DNA of 64,000 nt from DAIDKA01 sp963726995 (GCA_963726995.1 CAVSEP010000005.1:434001-498000), one strand, 5' to 3'. Positions 44,118 through 52,855 are shown, counted from the first letter of the stretch. Numbers and translations: made by a program. Notes: generated from the sequence alone by a model not told the origin.

Positions 44118-44296
44118 GGCAGGTTCAGAGTGATCAGGAAGAGGGCGGCCGAGCCCAGAAAGTACGCCGATGCGGCGGTCGAGGATGCCGCGAGGGGCGA
44201 TCTGGAAGGTGCGGTACAGAACTTGAATTGCGCCACCAGCGTATTGGCCGTGAAGGCGATGCACAGCAGGGCGTACAGATAGCGCTGCGGGTGCAC
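44114..44296 (-). CDS. Small hypothetical membrane protein (doubtful)
   Basis: A 60-residue frame with GTG start and two hydrophobic stretches (YLYALLCIAFTANTLVAQF and YFLGSAALFLITLNL). The frame stays open about 17 codons upstream of the GTG without an ATG. It converges on DUF1345 with overlapping stops and lies downstream of the PAP2 gene on the same strand. It could be a gene remnant or a chance frame in GC-rich DNA. Confidence 0.25.
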   Translation of the reverse strand: MHPQRYLYALLCIAFTANTLVAQFKFCTAPSRSPLAASSTAASAYFLGSAALFLITLNLP

Positions 44297-44347
44297 ACCG
44301 CCGTGGCTACTGCCGTAGATGTCGATGTTTGCAGCGGTCGCGACGGC

Positions 44348-45142
44348 TCAGTTGAAAACCATATTGAAGCCCAGTTTCAATCCACCGTATTCAGACGGCG
44401 TGACGGTAAGATTCCAATCGTGTGACCGCTTCAGGCGCCGATGGGTGCTGAAGCGTCCCGTGGCGATGCCCAACGCAGCCCCTGCCACCGTGTCCGACAG
44501 CCAGTGCTGGTTGCCGTGCAGGCGCAGGTAGGTGGTCGCGCTGGCCATGCCGTAGCCCACCGCCCGGCGCAGCCAGCGGTAGTCGTCGTTGCCGGATTCG
44601 GCGAAAACCGTGCCGATGGCGAACGCCGCCGTCGTGTGCAGCGACGGGAAGGAGCTGCCGCCCGCGCGCCAGTCATTGACATCGGTGGTTTGATTAGGGC
44701 GCGCGCGCCCGGCTGCGAACTTCATGGCCTCGGCGGTGACGGAACTGAAACCTGCCGCCTCGAGCATGGTGTAGGCCTCGGTACTGGCGAAGGAATCGTC
44801 GCTGACCTTGGCTATCAACCACGTTCCCACGACCAGTGAGGCGGCTGGAATGGCATCCCGGAGACTATTGGCGTCGGAAGCGGTTACCCCCGCAGCACCT
44901 GCGGGCGCGAAATGCGTGCGAACCCGTCCGTCGAAGTCGTGCGCCACGGCGATGGCGCCGATCGAGCCGCCGAAGAACAGCCAGTCCTCCCCATCCCAGC
45001 GCAGCGGAGCGGTGAAGTAAGCCTTGCCGTCGTCCAGGACGTCCCCGAGGGTAAAGTCATCCGCCCGGCTTGGGTTCGGGTGACCGGCAAGCAACGCGGC
45101 GCAGCTCAGCATTGCCCCGACGCGCCACCCTGAGTGCTTCAT
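44348..45142 (-). CDS. PAP2-family phosphatase (secreted or membrane-attached)
   Basis: Phosphatidic-acid-phosphatase-type enzyme of 264 aa with a signal peptide. All three PAP2 signature blocks are visible: KX6RP as KFAAGRARP, PSXXH as FPSLHTTAAFA, and RX5HX3D as LRLHGNQHWLSD. It removes phosphate from lipid phosphates or similar substrates at the outer face of the inner membrane. It is divergent from diacylglycerol kinase with 87 bp between them, so a phosphatase making diacylglycerol faces a kinase that rephosphorylates it. That points to lipid-phosphate recycling (inference). Confidence 0.88.
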   Translation of the reverse strand: MKHSGWRVGAMLSCAALLAGHPNPSRADDFTLGDVLDDGKAYFTAPLRWDGEDWLFFGGSIGAIAVAHDFDGRVRTHFAPAGAAGVTASDANSLRDAIPAASLVVGTWLIAKVSDDSFASTEAYTMLEAAGFSSVTAEAMKFAAGRARPNQTTDVNDWRAGGSSFPSLHTTAAFAIGTVFAESGNDDYRWLRRAVGYGMASATTYLRLHGNQHWLSDTVAGAALGIATGRFSTHRRLKRSHDWNLTVTPSEYGGLKLGFNMVFN

Positions 45143-45197
45143 GGCATTCCCGCGGCCGGGCCGCCCGGGCCACCAGCTGTGTGATGTAAAGACGACA

Positions 45198-45216
45198 TAC
45201 TTTGCAGCGTAAAGTA
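45198..45216. promoter_or_regulatory. Inverted repeat TACTTT-N7-AAAGTA between PAP2 and dgkA
   Basis: Perfect 6-bp arms at 45198-45203 and 45211-45216 within the 87-bp gap of the divergent pair; a further GTAAAG lies at 45185-45190. The site is close enough to both starts to serve as a shared operator. The regulator is unknown. Confidence 0.45.
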
Positions 45217-45229
45217 AGGGGCCGACGGG

Positions 45230-45682
45230 GTGCTGGCAAGCAGTTTCGGCACCGGCAGGCTAGAATCGGCGCGGCGCGACAGGACGCTGAAAGCAACGGA
45301 AAACCGCCTGAGCACGGCCCACAAGAATCTTTCGTTCTTGCAGCGTCTGGGTCATGCCGTGGCCGGGCTGCGACATGCCGTGGGCGCCGAACGCAGCCTG
45401 CGAACGCAGTTGGGCATGCTGCTGCTGGTGGCCGCGGCGCTGCTGTGGCTGCGGCCGCCGGCCCTGTGGTGGGCGCTGGTGGCGCTGAGTGCGGCCGGCG
45501 TGCTCGCGGCCGAGCTCTTCAATACGGCGGTCGAACACCTGTCGGACCACCTGCACCCCGACTTGCATCCGAAGATCCGCATCGTCAAGGACTGCGCCGC
45601 GGCTGCCGTGCTGTGCGCGTCGCTCGGGGCCCTCGGGGTCGCCGCGGCCCTGGTGGTGGAGCTTGCGGGGCATTGGCGCTAG
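45230..45682 (+). CDS. dgkA: Diacylglycerol kinase, prokaryotic DgkA type
   Basis: Small integral membrane kinase of 150 aa. The core AELFNTAVEHLSDHLHPDLHP, followed by KIRIVKDCAAAAVL, corresponds to the catalytic ELxNTAIE and KDxxSAAV blocks of DgkA. Three helices are seen. The family usually has about 120 residues; here the first ~35 residues before FLQRLGHAVAGLRHA are extra, so the true start may be later than the GTG at 45230. It phosphorylates diacylglycerol or undecaprenol with ATP. It is divergent from a PAP2 phosphatase and 13 nt upstream of another membrane protein gene. Confidence 0.85.
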   Translation: MLASSFGTGRLESARRDRTLKATENRLSTAHKNLSFLQRLGHAVAGLRHAVGAERSLRTQLGMLLLVAAALLWLRPPALWWALVALSAAGVLAAELFNTAVEHLSDHLHPDLHPKIRIVKDCAAAAVLCASLGALGVAAALVVELAGHWR

Positions 45683-45695
45683 AGTTCCAAGCATC

Positions 45696-46316
45696 GTGAC
45701 TGACCTGTACAAAGCCCTGGCCCAGATCCACGCCATCCGCGACCAGGTGGCGCGCGGCACCGAGTTTCGCGGCTACGGCGCCGAGACGGTGGCCGCGACC
45801 GGCCTGCTGGCCACGGCCGCGGCGGTAGTCCAGGCGCTGGCCTTGAAGCACCCCAACGAGAATCTGGCGGCGTATCTGGGAATCTGGATCGCGACCGCCG
45901 CCGTGGCGGTGCTGGTCACGGGCCTGCAGACCATCAACCGGACTCGGCGGGTTCACTCGGGGCTGGCGCGCGAGATGATGGCTTCGGCGGCGGAGTCCTT
46001 CGCCCCGGCCGTGGGGGCGGGCGTGCTGGTGACGCTGGCACTGGTTCGCGGCGCGCCGCAGGACCTGTGGATGCTCCCCGGGTTGTGGCAGGTCTTCTAC
46101 GGTCTGGGGATCTTTTCCTCCTGCCGCTTTCTGCCGCGCCAGATGTTCGCGGTGGGCCTGTGGTTCATGGCCACCGGCGCCCTGTGTCTGACCGCCGGGA
46201 CCGGCGCCCACGCGCTGTCCCCCTGGGAGATGGGGTTCCCGTTCGGCGTCGGGCAGCTGCTGATCGCCGCGGTGCTGAAGTTCGGCTACAGGAAGGACGA
46301 GGATGCGCAGCAATAA
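45696..46316 (+). CDS. Integral membrane protein, unknown, paired with winged-helix regulator
   Basis: A 206-aa protein with an N-terminal soluble helix (YKALAQIHAIRDQVARGTEFRGYG) and about five or six helices (ATGLLATAAAVVQAL, LGIWIATAAVAVLVTGL, VGAGVLVTLALV, VFYGLGIFSSCRFLP, GLWFMATGALCLTAG). I know this type as an uncharacterised conserved membrane protein that travels with the small HTH gene behind it. The GTG at 45696 is chosen because upstream codons belong to dgkA. Its end overlaps the regulator by 14 nt, so they are translated together; the regulator may report on, or repress, this gene. Confidence 0.75.
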   Translation: MTDLYKALAQIHAIRDQVARGTEFRGYGAETVAATGLLATAAAVVQALALKHPNENLAAYLGIWIATAAVAVLVTGLQTINRTRRVHSGLAREMMASAAESFAPAVGAGVLVTLALVRGAPQDLWMLPGLWQVFYGLGIFSSCRFLPRQMFAVGLWFMATGALCLTAGTGAHALSPWEMGFPFGVGQLLIAAVLKFGYRKDEDAQQ

Positions 46317-46677
46317 GCCGCCGCGGCCGGGATTCGCCTACGACGCCCTGGACAGTGTGATCCACGAGCGCGCGCGCCTGAGCGTACTCACCTCGTTGGT
46401 CACTCACCCCAAGGGCCTGGGCTTCGCGGACCTGAAGACCATGTGCGCGCTGACCGACGGCAATTTGAGTCGCCATCTGCAGGTGCTCAAGAGCGCCAAG
46501 TTGATCGAGATCACCAAGGATTTCGACAACAATCGCCCGCACACCTACTGCCGCATCAGCGCCAACGGCCGCAAGCGCTACCTGGAATATCTGGCGGTGC
46601 TGGAGCAGGTGATTCGCAATGTGGTCGCGGGGCACAAGAGCGAGGTGGCGCCCGAGGCGGCCCACCTGCCGGCCTGA
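46303..46677 (+). CDS. Winged-helix transcriptional regulator (ArsR/MarR-like, 124 aa)
   Basis: Small DNA-binding protein of 124 aa. The helix-turn-helix is in LGFADLKTMCALTDGNLSRHLQVLKSAKLIEI and the wing in FDNNRPHTYCRISANGRKRYLEYL. No metal-binding cysteines of the ArsR type are obvious, so it fits the HTH_27/transcriptional-regulator group found beside the membrane protein upstream. Its ATG lies inside the end of that gene. It converges on the LytTR regulator with 10 bp between. Confidence 0.82.
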   Translation: MRSNKPPRPGFAYDALDSVIHERARLSVLTSLVTHPKGLGFADLKTMCALTDGNLSRHLQVLKSAKLIEITKDFDNNRPHTYCRISANGRKRYLEYLAVLEQVIRNVVAGHKSEVAPEAAHLPA

Positions 46678-46687
46678 GCGCGGCCGC

Positions 46688-47476
46688 TCAACCCGTTCCG
46701 AGTTTCATGCCGTTGAGGTGTTCGCGCACCCCCTCGCGGTGACCTTCGCTGCTGGTCACGGTGGTCCCGCAGGCCAGCACGAATATGAAATCACCGCGCG
46801 GCGTGCGGCTCAGTTCCCGGATGTAGTTCACGTTGATCAGGCAGGAACGGCTGATGCGCAGCATCGGCTGGCTGGACAAGGAGGCTTCCGCCTGCGCCAG
46901 GGTGCTGCGGGCATGGTACTGCTCCCGGCCGACCGTGAATTTCACGTAGTTGCGGTCCCCCTCGACCAGCTCGATGTCGGCGATATTGAGGATGTGCATG
47001 CTGCTGCCGGACTCGGCGATGATGCGCGGACTTGAGTCCGCCAGCGCCTTGACCTCGCGCTGCAGTTTCGAGACCACCGAGAGCAGGGCATTGCGACGCT
47101 CGTCGACCGGCTCCTCCCCGCGCCTGCGGCGCACCCGCGCGACGGTGTTCTGGAAGCGCTGGTAGTCAAAGGGCTTGAGCAGATAGTCGCTGGCGCAGAC
47201 CTCAAAGGCTTCCAGCGCATAGCGGTCATAGGCCGTCACGAAAACGATGTCCGGGAGATTGCGCTGGTCCAGCGAGCGGGCCAGGGCGATGCCGTTGACG
47301 CTATCGATCTGGATGTCCAGGAACAGCAGATCCGGCGGATTCTCCTGGATCGCCGCCAGGGCGCTGCGGCCGTCGCCGAACTCTGCGGCGATGCGCAGAT
47401 CCGGTTCCCGGGCACAGCACTCGCGCAGGGTGCGGCGGGCGATGGGCTCGTCGTCCACGATGACCACCTGCATCAT
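46688..47476 (-). CDS. LytTR-family response regulator
   Basis: Two-domain response regulator of 262 aa. The receiver domain has VIVDDEP at the start, the phosphoacceptor Asp at about residue 54 (LLFLDIQ) and VTAYDRYALEAFEV with KPFD later. The C-terminal LytTR DNA-binding domain contains IELVEGDRNYVKFTVG and HYHARSTLAQAEASL-like segments, then MLRISRSCLINVNYIREL. The ATG at 47476 overlaps the histidine-kinase stop (ATGA), marking a co-translated pair. LytTR proteins bind direct repeats; none was assigned here. Confidence 0.9.
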   Translation of the reverse strand: MMQVVIVDDEPIARRTLRECCAREPDLRIAAEFGDGRSALAAIQENPPDLLFLDIQIDSVNGIALARSLDQRNLPDIVFVTAYDRYALEAFEVCASDYLLKPFDYQRFQNTVARVRRRRGEEPVDERRNALLSVVSKLQREVKALADSSPRIIAESGSSMHILNIADIELVEGDRNYVKFTVGREQYHARSTLAQAEASLSSQPMLRISRSCLINVNYIRELSRTPRGDFIFVLACGTTVTSSEGHREGVREHLNGMKLGTG

Positions 47477-48690
47477 GGCGCGGCGCTCACGCCGGCGGCC
47501 ACGGGTGCTGCGGGTTCCCGCAGCAGCGGGATTTGCACGACGCTGCTCCACAGCGCGGGCGGTTCGGGCTGCGCGCGCAGCGTGCCGCGCTCCGCGAAAT
47601 GCACGGTGAGGCGTTCACGCACATTGCGCAGGCCGATGCCCTGACGCCCCGGGGTCGCAGCTCCCGTGGTGTTGCGCACGATCAGCCGCAGCAGCTGCCC
47701 GTCGGCCTGCGCCTCGATGCTGACCTTCACCGGACCGGTGTGGTCCGCGAGGCCGTGGATCACGGCATTCTCGATCAGCGGCTGCAGGATCAGGCTGGGC
47801 ACCCAGGCCTGCGGCAGGGTACTCGGGTCCGGCAAGGACAGGGTCAGGCGATCCGCAAAGCGCTGCTGCTGCAACTGCAGGTACAGGCGCGCGAATTCGA
47901 TTTCGGCACTCAGCGGCGTGAATTCGGTTTCCCCGGCGGTCAGCAGCCGGCGCAGCAGGTCCCCCAGCTGGATGATCATGTTCTGCGCGGCCTCGGGGTC
48001 CCAGCGGATCTGACCGCGGATGGTGTGCAGCAGGTTGAACAGGGTGTGCGGGGAGAGCTGCATGCGCAGCGCCGCCAGGCGTGCCGCGTTCCAGGCGCGC
48101 TCCAGCGCCGCCCGCCGCAGCTCCGAATCCCGGAACTGCTGGTACACGGAGAAGCCGCTCACCAGCGCCAGCGCGAACCCATAGGTCAGCAGGAAGCTGG
48201 TGGCACTGGCGATGCGCAGCGGCAGCTCCGACTGCGGGCCCTGCCAGGGCATTCCCATCCGGTCCTCCGGGCGGCTCATCTGCATGGAGTCGCCGAGCAG
48301 GTGCTCGGAAACCCCCAGCAGCGGCGATGCCAGCAGGGCGAATACCAGCGCCAGGATGGCCTGCAGCGGCGCGCGCCGCAGCAGGGGCCGCCAACCCAGT
48401 CGCAGCGCCAGCTGCACGCACAGCAGCAGCAGGGGATACAGGAACAGGTGCTGCAGGGAACGCGCCGGCCAGGCAGCGAACATGGGCTGCCGGCCGGCAG
48501 AGTCGAAGTACAGCGACATGTTGTGGGCGTACAGCACGTTGGAGACCGTGACGTAGATCCAGAATGCCGTCAGCACGCCCAGCTGCGCCAGGGTGCCGCG
48601 GCGGCTGCGATCCCGTCCGGCATCGGCCGCTGCGGCCTGGACCCCGGTCTCCGCGGCATTCCCCGGGGCGCGTTCCACAGACCCGTCCAT
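47473..48690 (-). CDS. LytS/YehU-type sensor histidine kinase
   Basis: Membrane histidine kinase of 405 aa. About four helices lie in residues 35-190 (LGVLTAFWIYVTVSNVL, LFLYPLLLLCVQLAL, ILALVFALLASPLLG, FLLTYGFALALVSGF). The His-kinase domain has the phosphoacceptor His at about 215 (RMQLSPHTLFNLLHTI, with HT where PHFLFN is usual), the N-box LILQPLIENAVIHGL and the G-box GIGLRNVRERL. It has no recognisable extracellular sensor. It is paired with the overlapping LytTR regulator. Confidence 0.9.
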   Translation of the reverse strand: MDGSVERAPGNAAETGVQAAAADAGRDRSRRGTLAQLGVLTAFWIYVTVSNVLYAHNMSLYFDSAGRQPMFAAWPARSLQHLFLYPLLLLCVQLALRLGWRPLLRRAPLQAILALVFALLASPLLGVSEHLLGDSMQMSRPEDRMGMPWQGPQSELPLRIASATSFLLTYGFALALVSGFSVYQQFRDSELRRAALERAWNAARLAALRMQLSPHTLFNLLHTIRGQIRWDPEAAQNMIIQLGDLLRRLLTAGETEFTPLSAEIEFARLYLQLQQQRFADRLTLSLPDPSTLPQAWVPSLILQPLIENAVIHGLADHTGPVKVSIEAQADGQLLRLIVRNTTGAATPGRQGIGLRNVRERLTVHFAERGTLRAQPEPPALWSSVVQIPLLREPAAPVAAGVSAAP

Positions 48691-48871
48691 CCCGTCTCGC
48701 TTATCCGTTCCCTCGCTGCTCCTGGCGGCTAGCGTACACGCAATTGCCCCGCAAACGCCGCCCCAGGTACCAACCCGTGGTTCGGCGGGACGAACGCGCG
48801 CTGCGGGCGCAGACCGGCACCCCCGCGCGGGCGTTACATAGGCCCATTGTCATCGGGGAAGGAGAGCGAAC

Positions 48872-49219
48872 ATGTCTGGTTTCAAGATCCGCATTGCGGC
48901 CGGCCTCGCGGGGTTGGCCATGCTGGGCACGGCCGCATTGCCGGCCGCGGCGGCCGAGGATGCCCTGTCCCAGGTGGCAGTGCGCTACCAGGACTTGAAT
49001 CTCAACACCGCCGATGGTGCCGAGCGGCTGTACGCGCGCATCGAGCAGGCGGCGGCGCGGGTGTGCCCGGCGCCGGCCAGTTATGAGCTGATGCGCTACA
49101 CCGTGACGGTGCGTTGCCGGCGCGAGGCCGTGGCCCGGGCGGTGAGCAGCATCAGCAGTCCGCAGCTGGCGGCCGTCTACGCCGCGCGGGCGCATCACCC
49201 GGTGCACAGCCCGGTCTAA
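48872..49219 (+). CDS. UrcA-family protein
   Basis: Small exported protein of 115 aa. A signal peptide (IAAGLAGLAMLGTAALPAAAA) is followed by VAVRYQDLNLNTADGAERLYARIEQAA and a conserved Cys pair (RVCPAP, VRCRREAVARAV), the typical UrcA layout. The function of UrcA proteins is unknown. GGAG lies about 8 nt before the ATG. It is divergent from the histidine kinase (181 bp). Confidence 0.85.
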   Translation: MSGFKIRIAAGLAGLAMLGTAALPAAAAEDALSQVAVRYQDLNLNTADGAERLYARIEQAAARVCPAPASYELMRYTVTVRCRREAVARAVSSISSPQLAAVYAARAHHPVHSPV

Positions 49220-49228
49220 GCATCGGCC

Positions 49229-49245
49229 GGATCGGCGGTGATCCT
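49229..49245. terminator. Weak hairpin between UrcA and ggt
   Basis: GGATC-GGCGGT-GATCC (5-bp stem, 6-nt loop) is followed by TTCTGT between two convergent genes. The stem is short and there is no real T-run, so it is a doubtful bidirectional terminator. Confidence 0.3.
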
Positions 49246-49261
49246 TCTGTAGGGGCCAAGC

Positions 49262-51017
49262 CTAATACCCCGCCGCCGATCCGGCCGCTCTGCGATCATC
49301 GCTGGCGCCATACATCATGCCGGCGCGCAACCGGCCGCCCAGCGCCGAATCGCTGCCGGAGGAGGGCCGCTCGGGGCCGGAACTGGTCTGCGGAATCACG
49401 ATCAGTTCGGCGGCACCCCAGGGCGATTGCTCGACGATGGTGTAGCCGCGGGACTGCAGGGCCTGCACGGTATCGGCGGACAGCGCGAAGGGCTCGGCGA
49501 AGACCACATCGGGCAGCCACTGGTGGTGCAGCCGGGTGGCATTGACGGCTTCCTGCGGCTCCATGCCATAGTCGATGAGGTTCAGCAGCACCTGCAATGT
49601 GATGGTGATGATGCGTGAGCCACCGGGGCTGCCCAGCACCATGGCCACCTGCCCATCCTTGAGCACCAGCGTCGGGGCCATGGACGACAGCGGCCGCTTG
49701 CCCGGCGCAATGGCATTGGCGGCGCCCTGCACCAGTCCGAACATGTTCGGCACGCCGGGCTTGATGGTGAAGTCGTCCATCTCGTCGTTGAGCATGTAGC
49801 CGGTGCCCGGCGCCATGACGCCGGCGCCGAACAATCCATTGATGGTATAGGTCACCGAGACGGCATTGCCTTGCCGGTCGGCGACGGAGTAGTGAGTGGT
49901 TTCCGGCTTCTCATGGGGCGGCGTTCCCGGTTTGATCAGCGCGGAGGAGCCGGCCCGCAGCGGATCGATCTGGCCGCGCAGCAGCGCCACGTATTCCGGG
50001 GTGAGCAGTTTCTCCACCGGATTGCGCACGAACACCGGATCGCCCAGCAGTGAATTGCGATCCACATAGGCGTGGCGCATGGCCTCGACCATCAGGTGTA
50101 CCGCCGCGGCGGAGTGAAACCCCAAGGCCTTCAGGTCATAGCCCTCGAGGATCTGCAGTATCTCGCAGGTCGTCGTGCCGCCCGAGGACGGCGGGGGCGC
50201 CGAGGCGATCTGGTAGCCGCGGTAGCGGCAGTACACCGGATCGCTGGTGGTGACGGTGTAGGCGGCCAGATCCTGGGCGCTGATGATGCCGCCATGGTCG
50301 CGCATCGCCTGCGCCAGACGTTCGGCGTGGCTGTCCGGTCCACCGCTCTTGTAGAAGGCGTCGCTGCCGCGGCGCGCAATGGCTTCGAGCGTGCGCGCGA
50401 GGGTCGGCTGCACCAGGCGCTCGCCGGGCTGGTACGCGGATCCGTCCGGATGCAGGAACACCCGGGCGGCCTCCGGGTCATTGCGGAAGCGGCGCGCACC
50501 GGCATCGAGGATGTCGGTATCACCGCGGGTCAGGATGAATCCCTCGCGGGCCAGCCGGATCGCAGGCGCCATCACCCGGGCGCGCGGCAGCGTGCCGTAG
50601 CGCTGCAGGGCGGTCTCGAGCCCCAGCACCGTGCCGGGGACGGCCACCGCGCGGTAGCCGTCGAAGCTGGCGCCGCGCACCGGATTGCCATCCGCGCCCA
50701 GATACATGTCGGCGCTCGCCGCCTTGGGTGCGGTTTCGCGAAAATTCAGGAACACATTGGTCCCGGACTTGGCGAGGTGAATCACCATGAAGCCGCCGCC
50801 GCCGATGTTGCCGCAGCAGGGGTTGGTGACCGCTTCGGCGTAGCCGACGGCGACCGCCGCATCCACGGCGTTGCCGCCCTGCTTGAGGATTTCAACGCCG
50901 ACATCCGAGGCCAGATGCTGCGCCGAAACGACCATGCCGTGAGCGGCTTCCAGAGCGGGTTTTGAAGCGGCCGACGGCCGTGCCGGCGGCCAGTAAGGCA
51001 AGAAGAAACAGACGCAC
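49262..51017 (-). CDS. ggt: Gamma-glutamyltransferase; signal peptide separated by a +1 frameshift
   Basis: Ntn-hydrolase of about 580 aa that splits gamma-glutamyl amide bonds (glutathione metabolism). The large-subunit start is GMVVSAQHLASDVGVEIL with GGNAVDAAVAVGYAEAVTNP and GGGGFMVIH. The autocatalytic Thr is in the TTHYSVAD motif. PLSSMAPTLVL and GSPGGSRIITITLQVL follow later. The main frame extends upstream only into an unlikely N-terminus. One frame over, from a GTG at 51017, it reads RLFLLALLAAGTAVG, a clean signal peptide. One extra C in a GGCCGC context near 50967-50971 joins them exactly. If the shift is real, translation would begin near the ATG at 50935 and the enzyme would not be exported. 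Confidence 0.85.
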
Positions 51018-51074
51018 GATCGTTTCAGACCACAAAATTGCCGAAGGGTTGGCCCGACCATATCACAACGCTAT

Positions 51075-52409
51075 TCACCGCGGCCCCGGCGTGCGCCGCC
51101 GGATGGCGAGCGAGGCGATGAGGCTGAGGAGGCCTGCCGCGCTGAGGTAGTACCCCACCCACGCCAGTCCGCGCGTGGCGGCGAGCCAGGTGGCTGCATA
51201 CGGCGCCAGCGAGGCGCCCAGCACGCCGGCCAGATTGAAGGTCAGTGATGCGCCGGTGTAGCGCACCTCGGTGGGAAACAATTCCGACAGTACCGTGCCC
51301 AGCGGACCATAGGTCAACCCCATCAGCGCCAGGCCCAGGCACAGATAGGCCAGTGCTCCGGCGCTGGTGCCGGAGCCGAACAGCGCCACGGTGGTGAATC
51401 CGAAGGCGCCGATCGCGGCGGACGCCAGGATCAGCACCGGCAGGGTGCCGCGCCGGTGCGCCAGATACGCTGACAGCGGAACCAGCGCGCCGAAACACAG
51501 CACCCCGATCATCTGCAGCACCAGGAAGTGCGGCCGCGTGAAGCCCAGCGCCTGCGTGCCCCAGCTCAGCGTGAACACCGTCATCAGATAGAAGATGACG
51601 AAGGTGGCGGTGGCCGCCAGGGTGCCCAGCGCCACCGAAGCTGCGTGGCGCGACAGCAGCCGCAGCAGGGGCACGCGCACCCGTTCGTGATTCTGGATGG
51701 CGCGGCGGAAAGCCGGCGTCTCGCTGAGCGTGAGCCGCACGTACAGGCCCACGATCACCAGCAGGGCACTGGCGATGAAGGGCGCACGCCATCCCCAGCT
51801 GAACAATTGCGCATCGGTGAGCGTGGCGGACAGCGCCAGGAAGGCGCCCGTGGAACATAGGAAGCCGATGGGCGCGCCCAGCTGCGGGAACATGCCGTAG
51901 ATCGCGGCCTTGCCGGGCGGCGCGTTTTCCGTGGCCAGCAATACGGCGCCGCCCCATTCCCCGCCCAGCCCGAAACCCTGGCCGAATCGCAGCAGGGCCA
52001 GCAGCGCGGGCGCCCAGATGCCGATGACGGCATAGGTCGGCAGCAGCCCGATGCCCACCGTCGATACGCCCATGGTCAACAGTGCCGCCACCAGCGTCGC
52101 CTTGCGGCCAATGCGATCGCCGAAGTGGCCGAAGACCGCCGAGCCGATGGGGCGAGCCAGGAAGGCGAGGGCGAAGGTGGCCAGGGATTGCAGGGCGGCG
52201 GTGGTCCTGTCGGCGGACGGAAAGAACAGCGTCGGGAACACCAGCACCGCGGCGGTGGCATAGATATAGAAGTCGAAGAATTCGATGGTGGTACCGGCGA
52301 GGCTGGCGATCAGGATGCGCCGGGTGGAATTCGTTGTAGGCGCCTCGACCACGGCGTTGTCGGCGCCCGCCGCTTCCGGGCGGGTTAAGGAAACGTAAGG
52401 CTTGGTCAT
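51075..52409 (-). CDS. MFS transporter, MHS (metabolite:H+ symporter) family
   Basis: Permease of 444 aa with 12 helices. The MHS signature starts in TM1 (LAGTTIEFFDFYIYATAAVLVFP) and continues with FGHFGDRIGRKATL after TM2. RFGQGFGLGGEWGGAVLL in TM4 is the usual shikimate/alpha-ketoglutarate/proline-betaine pattern. It likely imports an organic acid or betaine. It ends 14 bp before the ggt frame (51061) and may be expressed with it, but a functional link is not obvious. Confidence 0.88.
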   Translation of the reverse strand: MTKPYVSLTRPEAAGADNAVVEAPTTNSTRRILIASLAGTTIEFFDFYIYATAAVLVFPTLFFPSADRTTAALQSLATFALAFLARPIGSAVFGHFGDRIGRKATLVAALLTMGVSTVGIGLLPTYAVIGIWAPALLALLRFGQGFGLGGEWGGAVLLATENAPPGKAAIYGMFPQLGAPIGFLCSTGAFLALSATLTDAQLFSWGWRAPFIASALLVIVGLYVRLTLSETPAFRRAIQNHERVRVPLLRLLSRHAASVALGTLAATATFVIFYLMTVFTLSWGTQALGFTRPHFLVLQMIGVLCFGALVPLSAYLAHRRGTLPVLILASAAIGAFGFTTVALFGSGTSAGALAYLCLGLALMGLTYGPLGTVLSELFPTEVRYTGASLTFNLAGVLGASLAPYAATWLAATRGLAWVGYYLSAAGLLSLIASLAIRRRTPGPR

Positions 52410-52471
52410 TTCAACTGATGGTGATTCCCTGCGTTATTTCCCATAGTCACCCATCGTCAAAGGAGACTGCA

Positions 52472-52804
52472 ATGACCCGTTATGTACCCTCCCGCTCGCG
52501 CCCGGCGCTGGCCGCTGCGTTGGCGCTGGCATTTGCTGCGCTGGCGGGGCTGCACACCCCGGCCGCTCGGGCCGGCGTGAACATCGACATCGACATCGCG
52601 CCGCCCGTGGCGCGCGTGATCGTTGCACCGCCGCCGCGTGCCGGCTTTGTCTGGGCTCCCGGCTACTGGTTCTGGAATGGCCACACCCATGTCTGGCGCG
52701 ACGGCTACTGGGTGCGTGAACGTCGCGGCTACCACTGGGTGGCGGACGGCTGGGAGTCGCGCGGCGGGCACTACCACTATGTTCGCGGTCACTGGGCGCG
52801 CTGA
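52472..52804 (+). CDS. YXWGXW-repeat secreted protein
   Basis: Exported protein of 110 aa. A signal peptide (LALAFAALAGLHTPAARA) precedes a tryptophan/glycine/histidine-rich tail with several G-Y-W or G-x-W units (APGYWFWNGHTHVWRDGYW, RRGYHWVADGW, YHYVRGHW), the YXWGXW/BcpO-related repeat. The function is unknown. AAGGAG lies 9 nt before the ATG. It is divergent from the MHS transporter and convergent with the binding-protein-like gene. Confidence 0.85.
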   Translation: MTRYVPSRSRPALAAALALAFAALAGLHTPAARAGVNIDIDIAPPVARVIVAPPPRAGFVWAPGYWFWNGHTHVWRDGYWVRERRGYHWVADGWESRGGHYHYVRGHWAR

Positions 52805-52815
52805 AGCGCGACCGC

Positions 52816-52841
52816 GCCTGCCTGGGGATCGCTTCGCAGGC
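52816..52841. terminator. Hairpin GCCTGC ... GCAGGC downstream of YXWGXW gene
   Basis: 6-bp arms (52816-52821, 52836-52841) with a 14-nt loop between convergent genes; no T-run. Doubtful terminator. Confidence 0.25.
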
Positions 52842-52855
52842 CGGTGCTTGCGCCC

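Noticed and set aside
42981..44264. 427-codon minus-strand frame opposite DUF6152/DUF1345
   Set aside because: His/Gln/Arg-rich translation with no hydrophobic or domain pattern; the plus strand has two credible genes.
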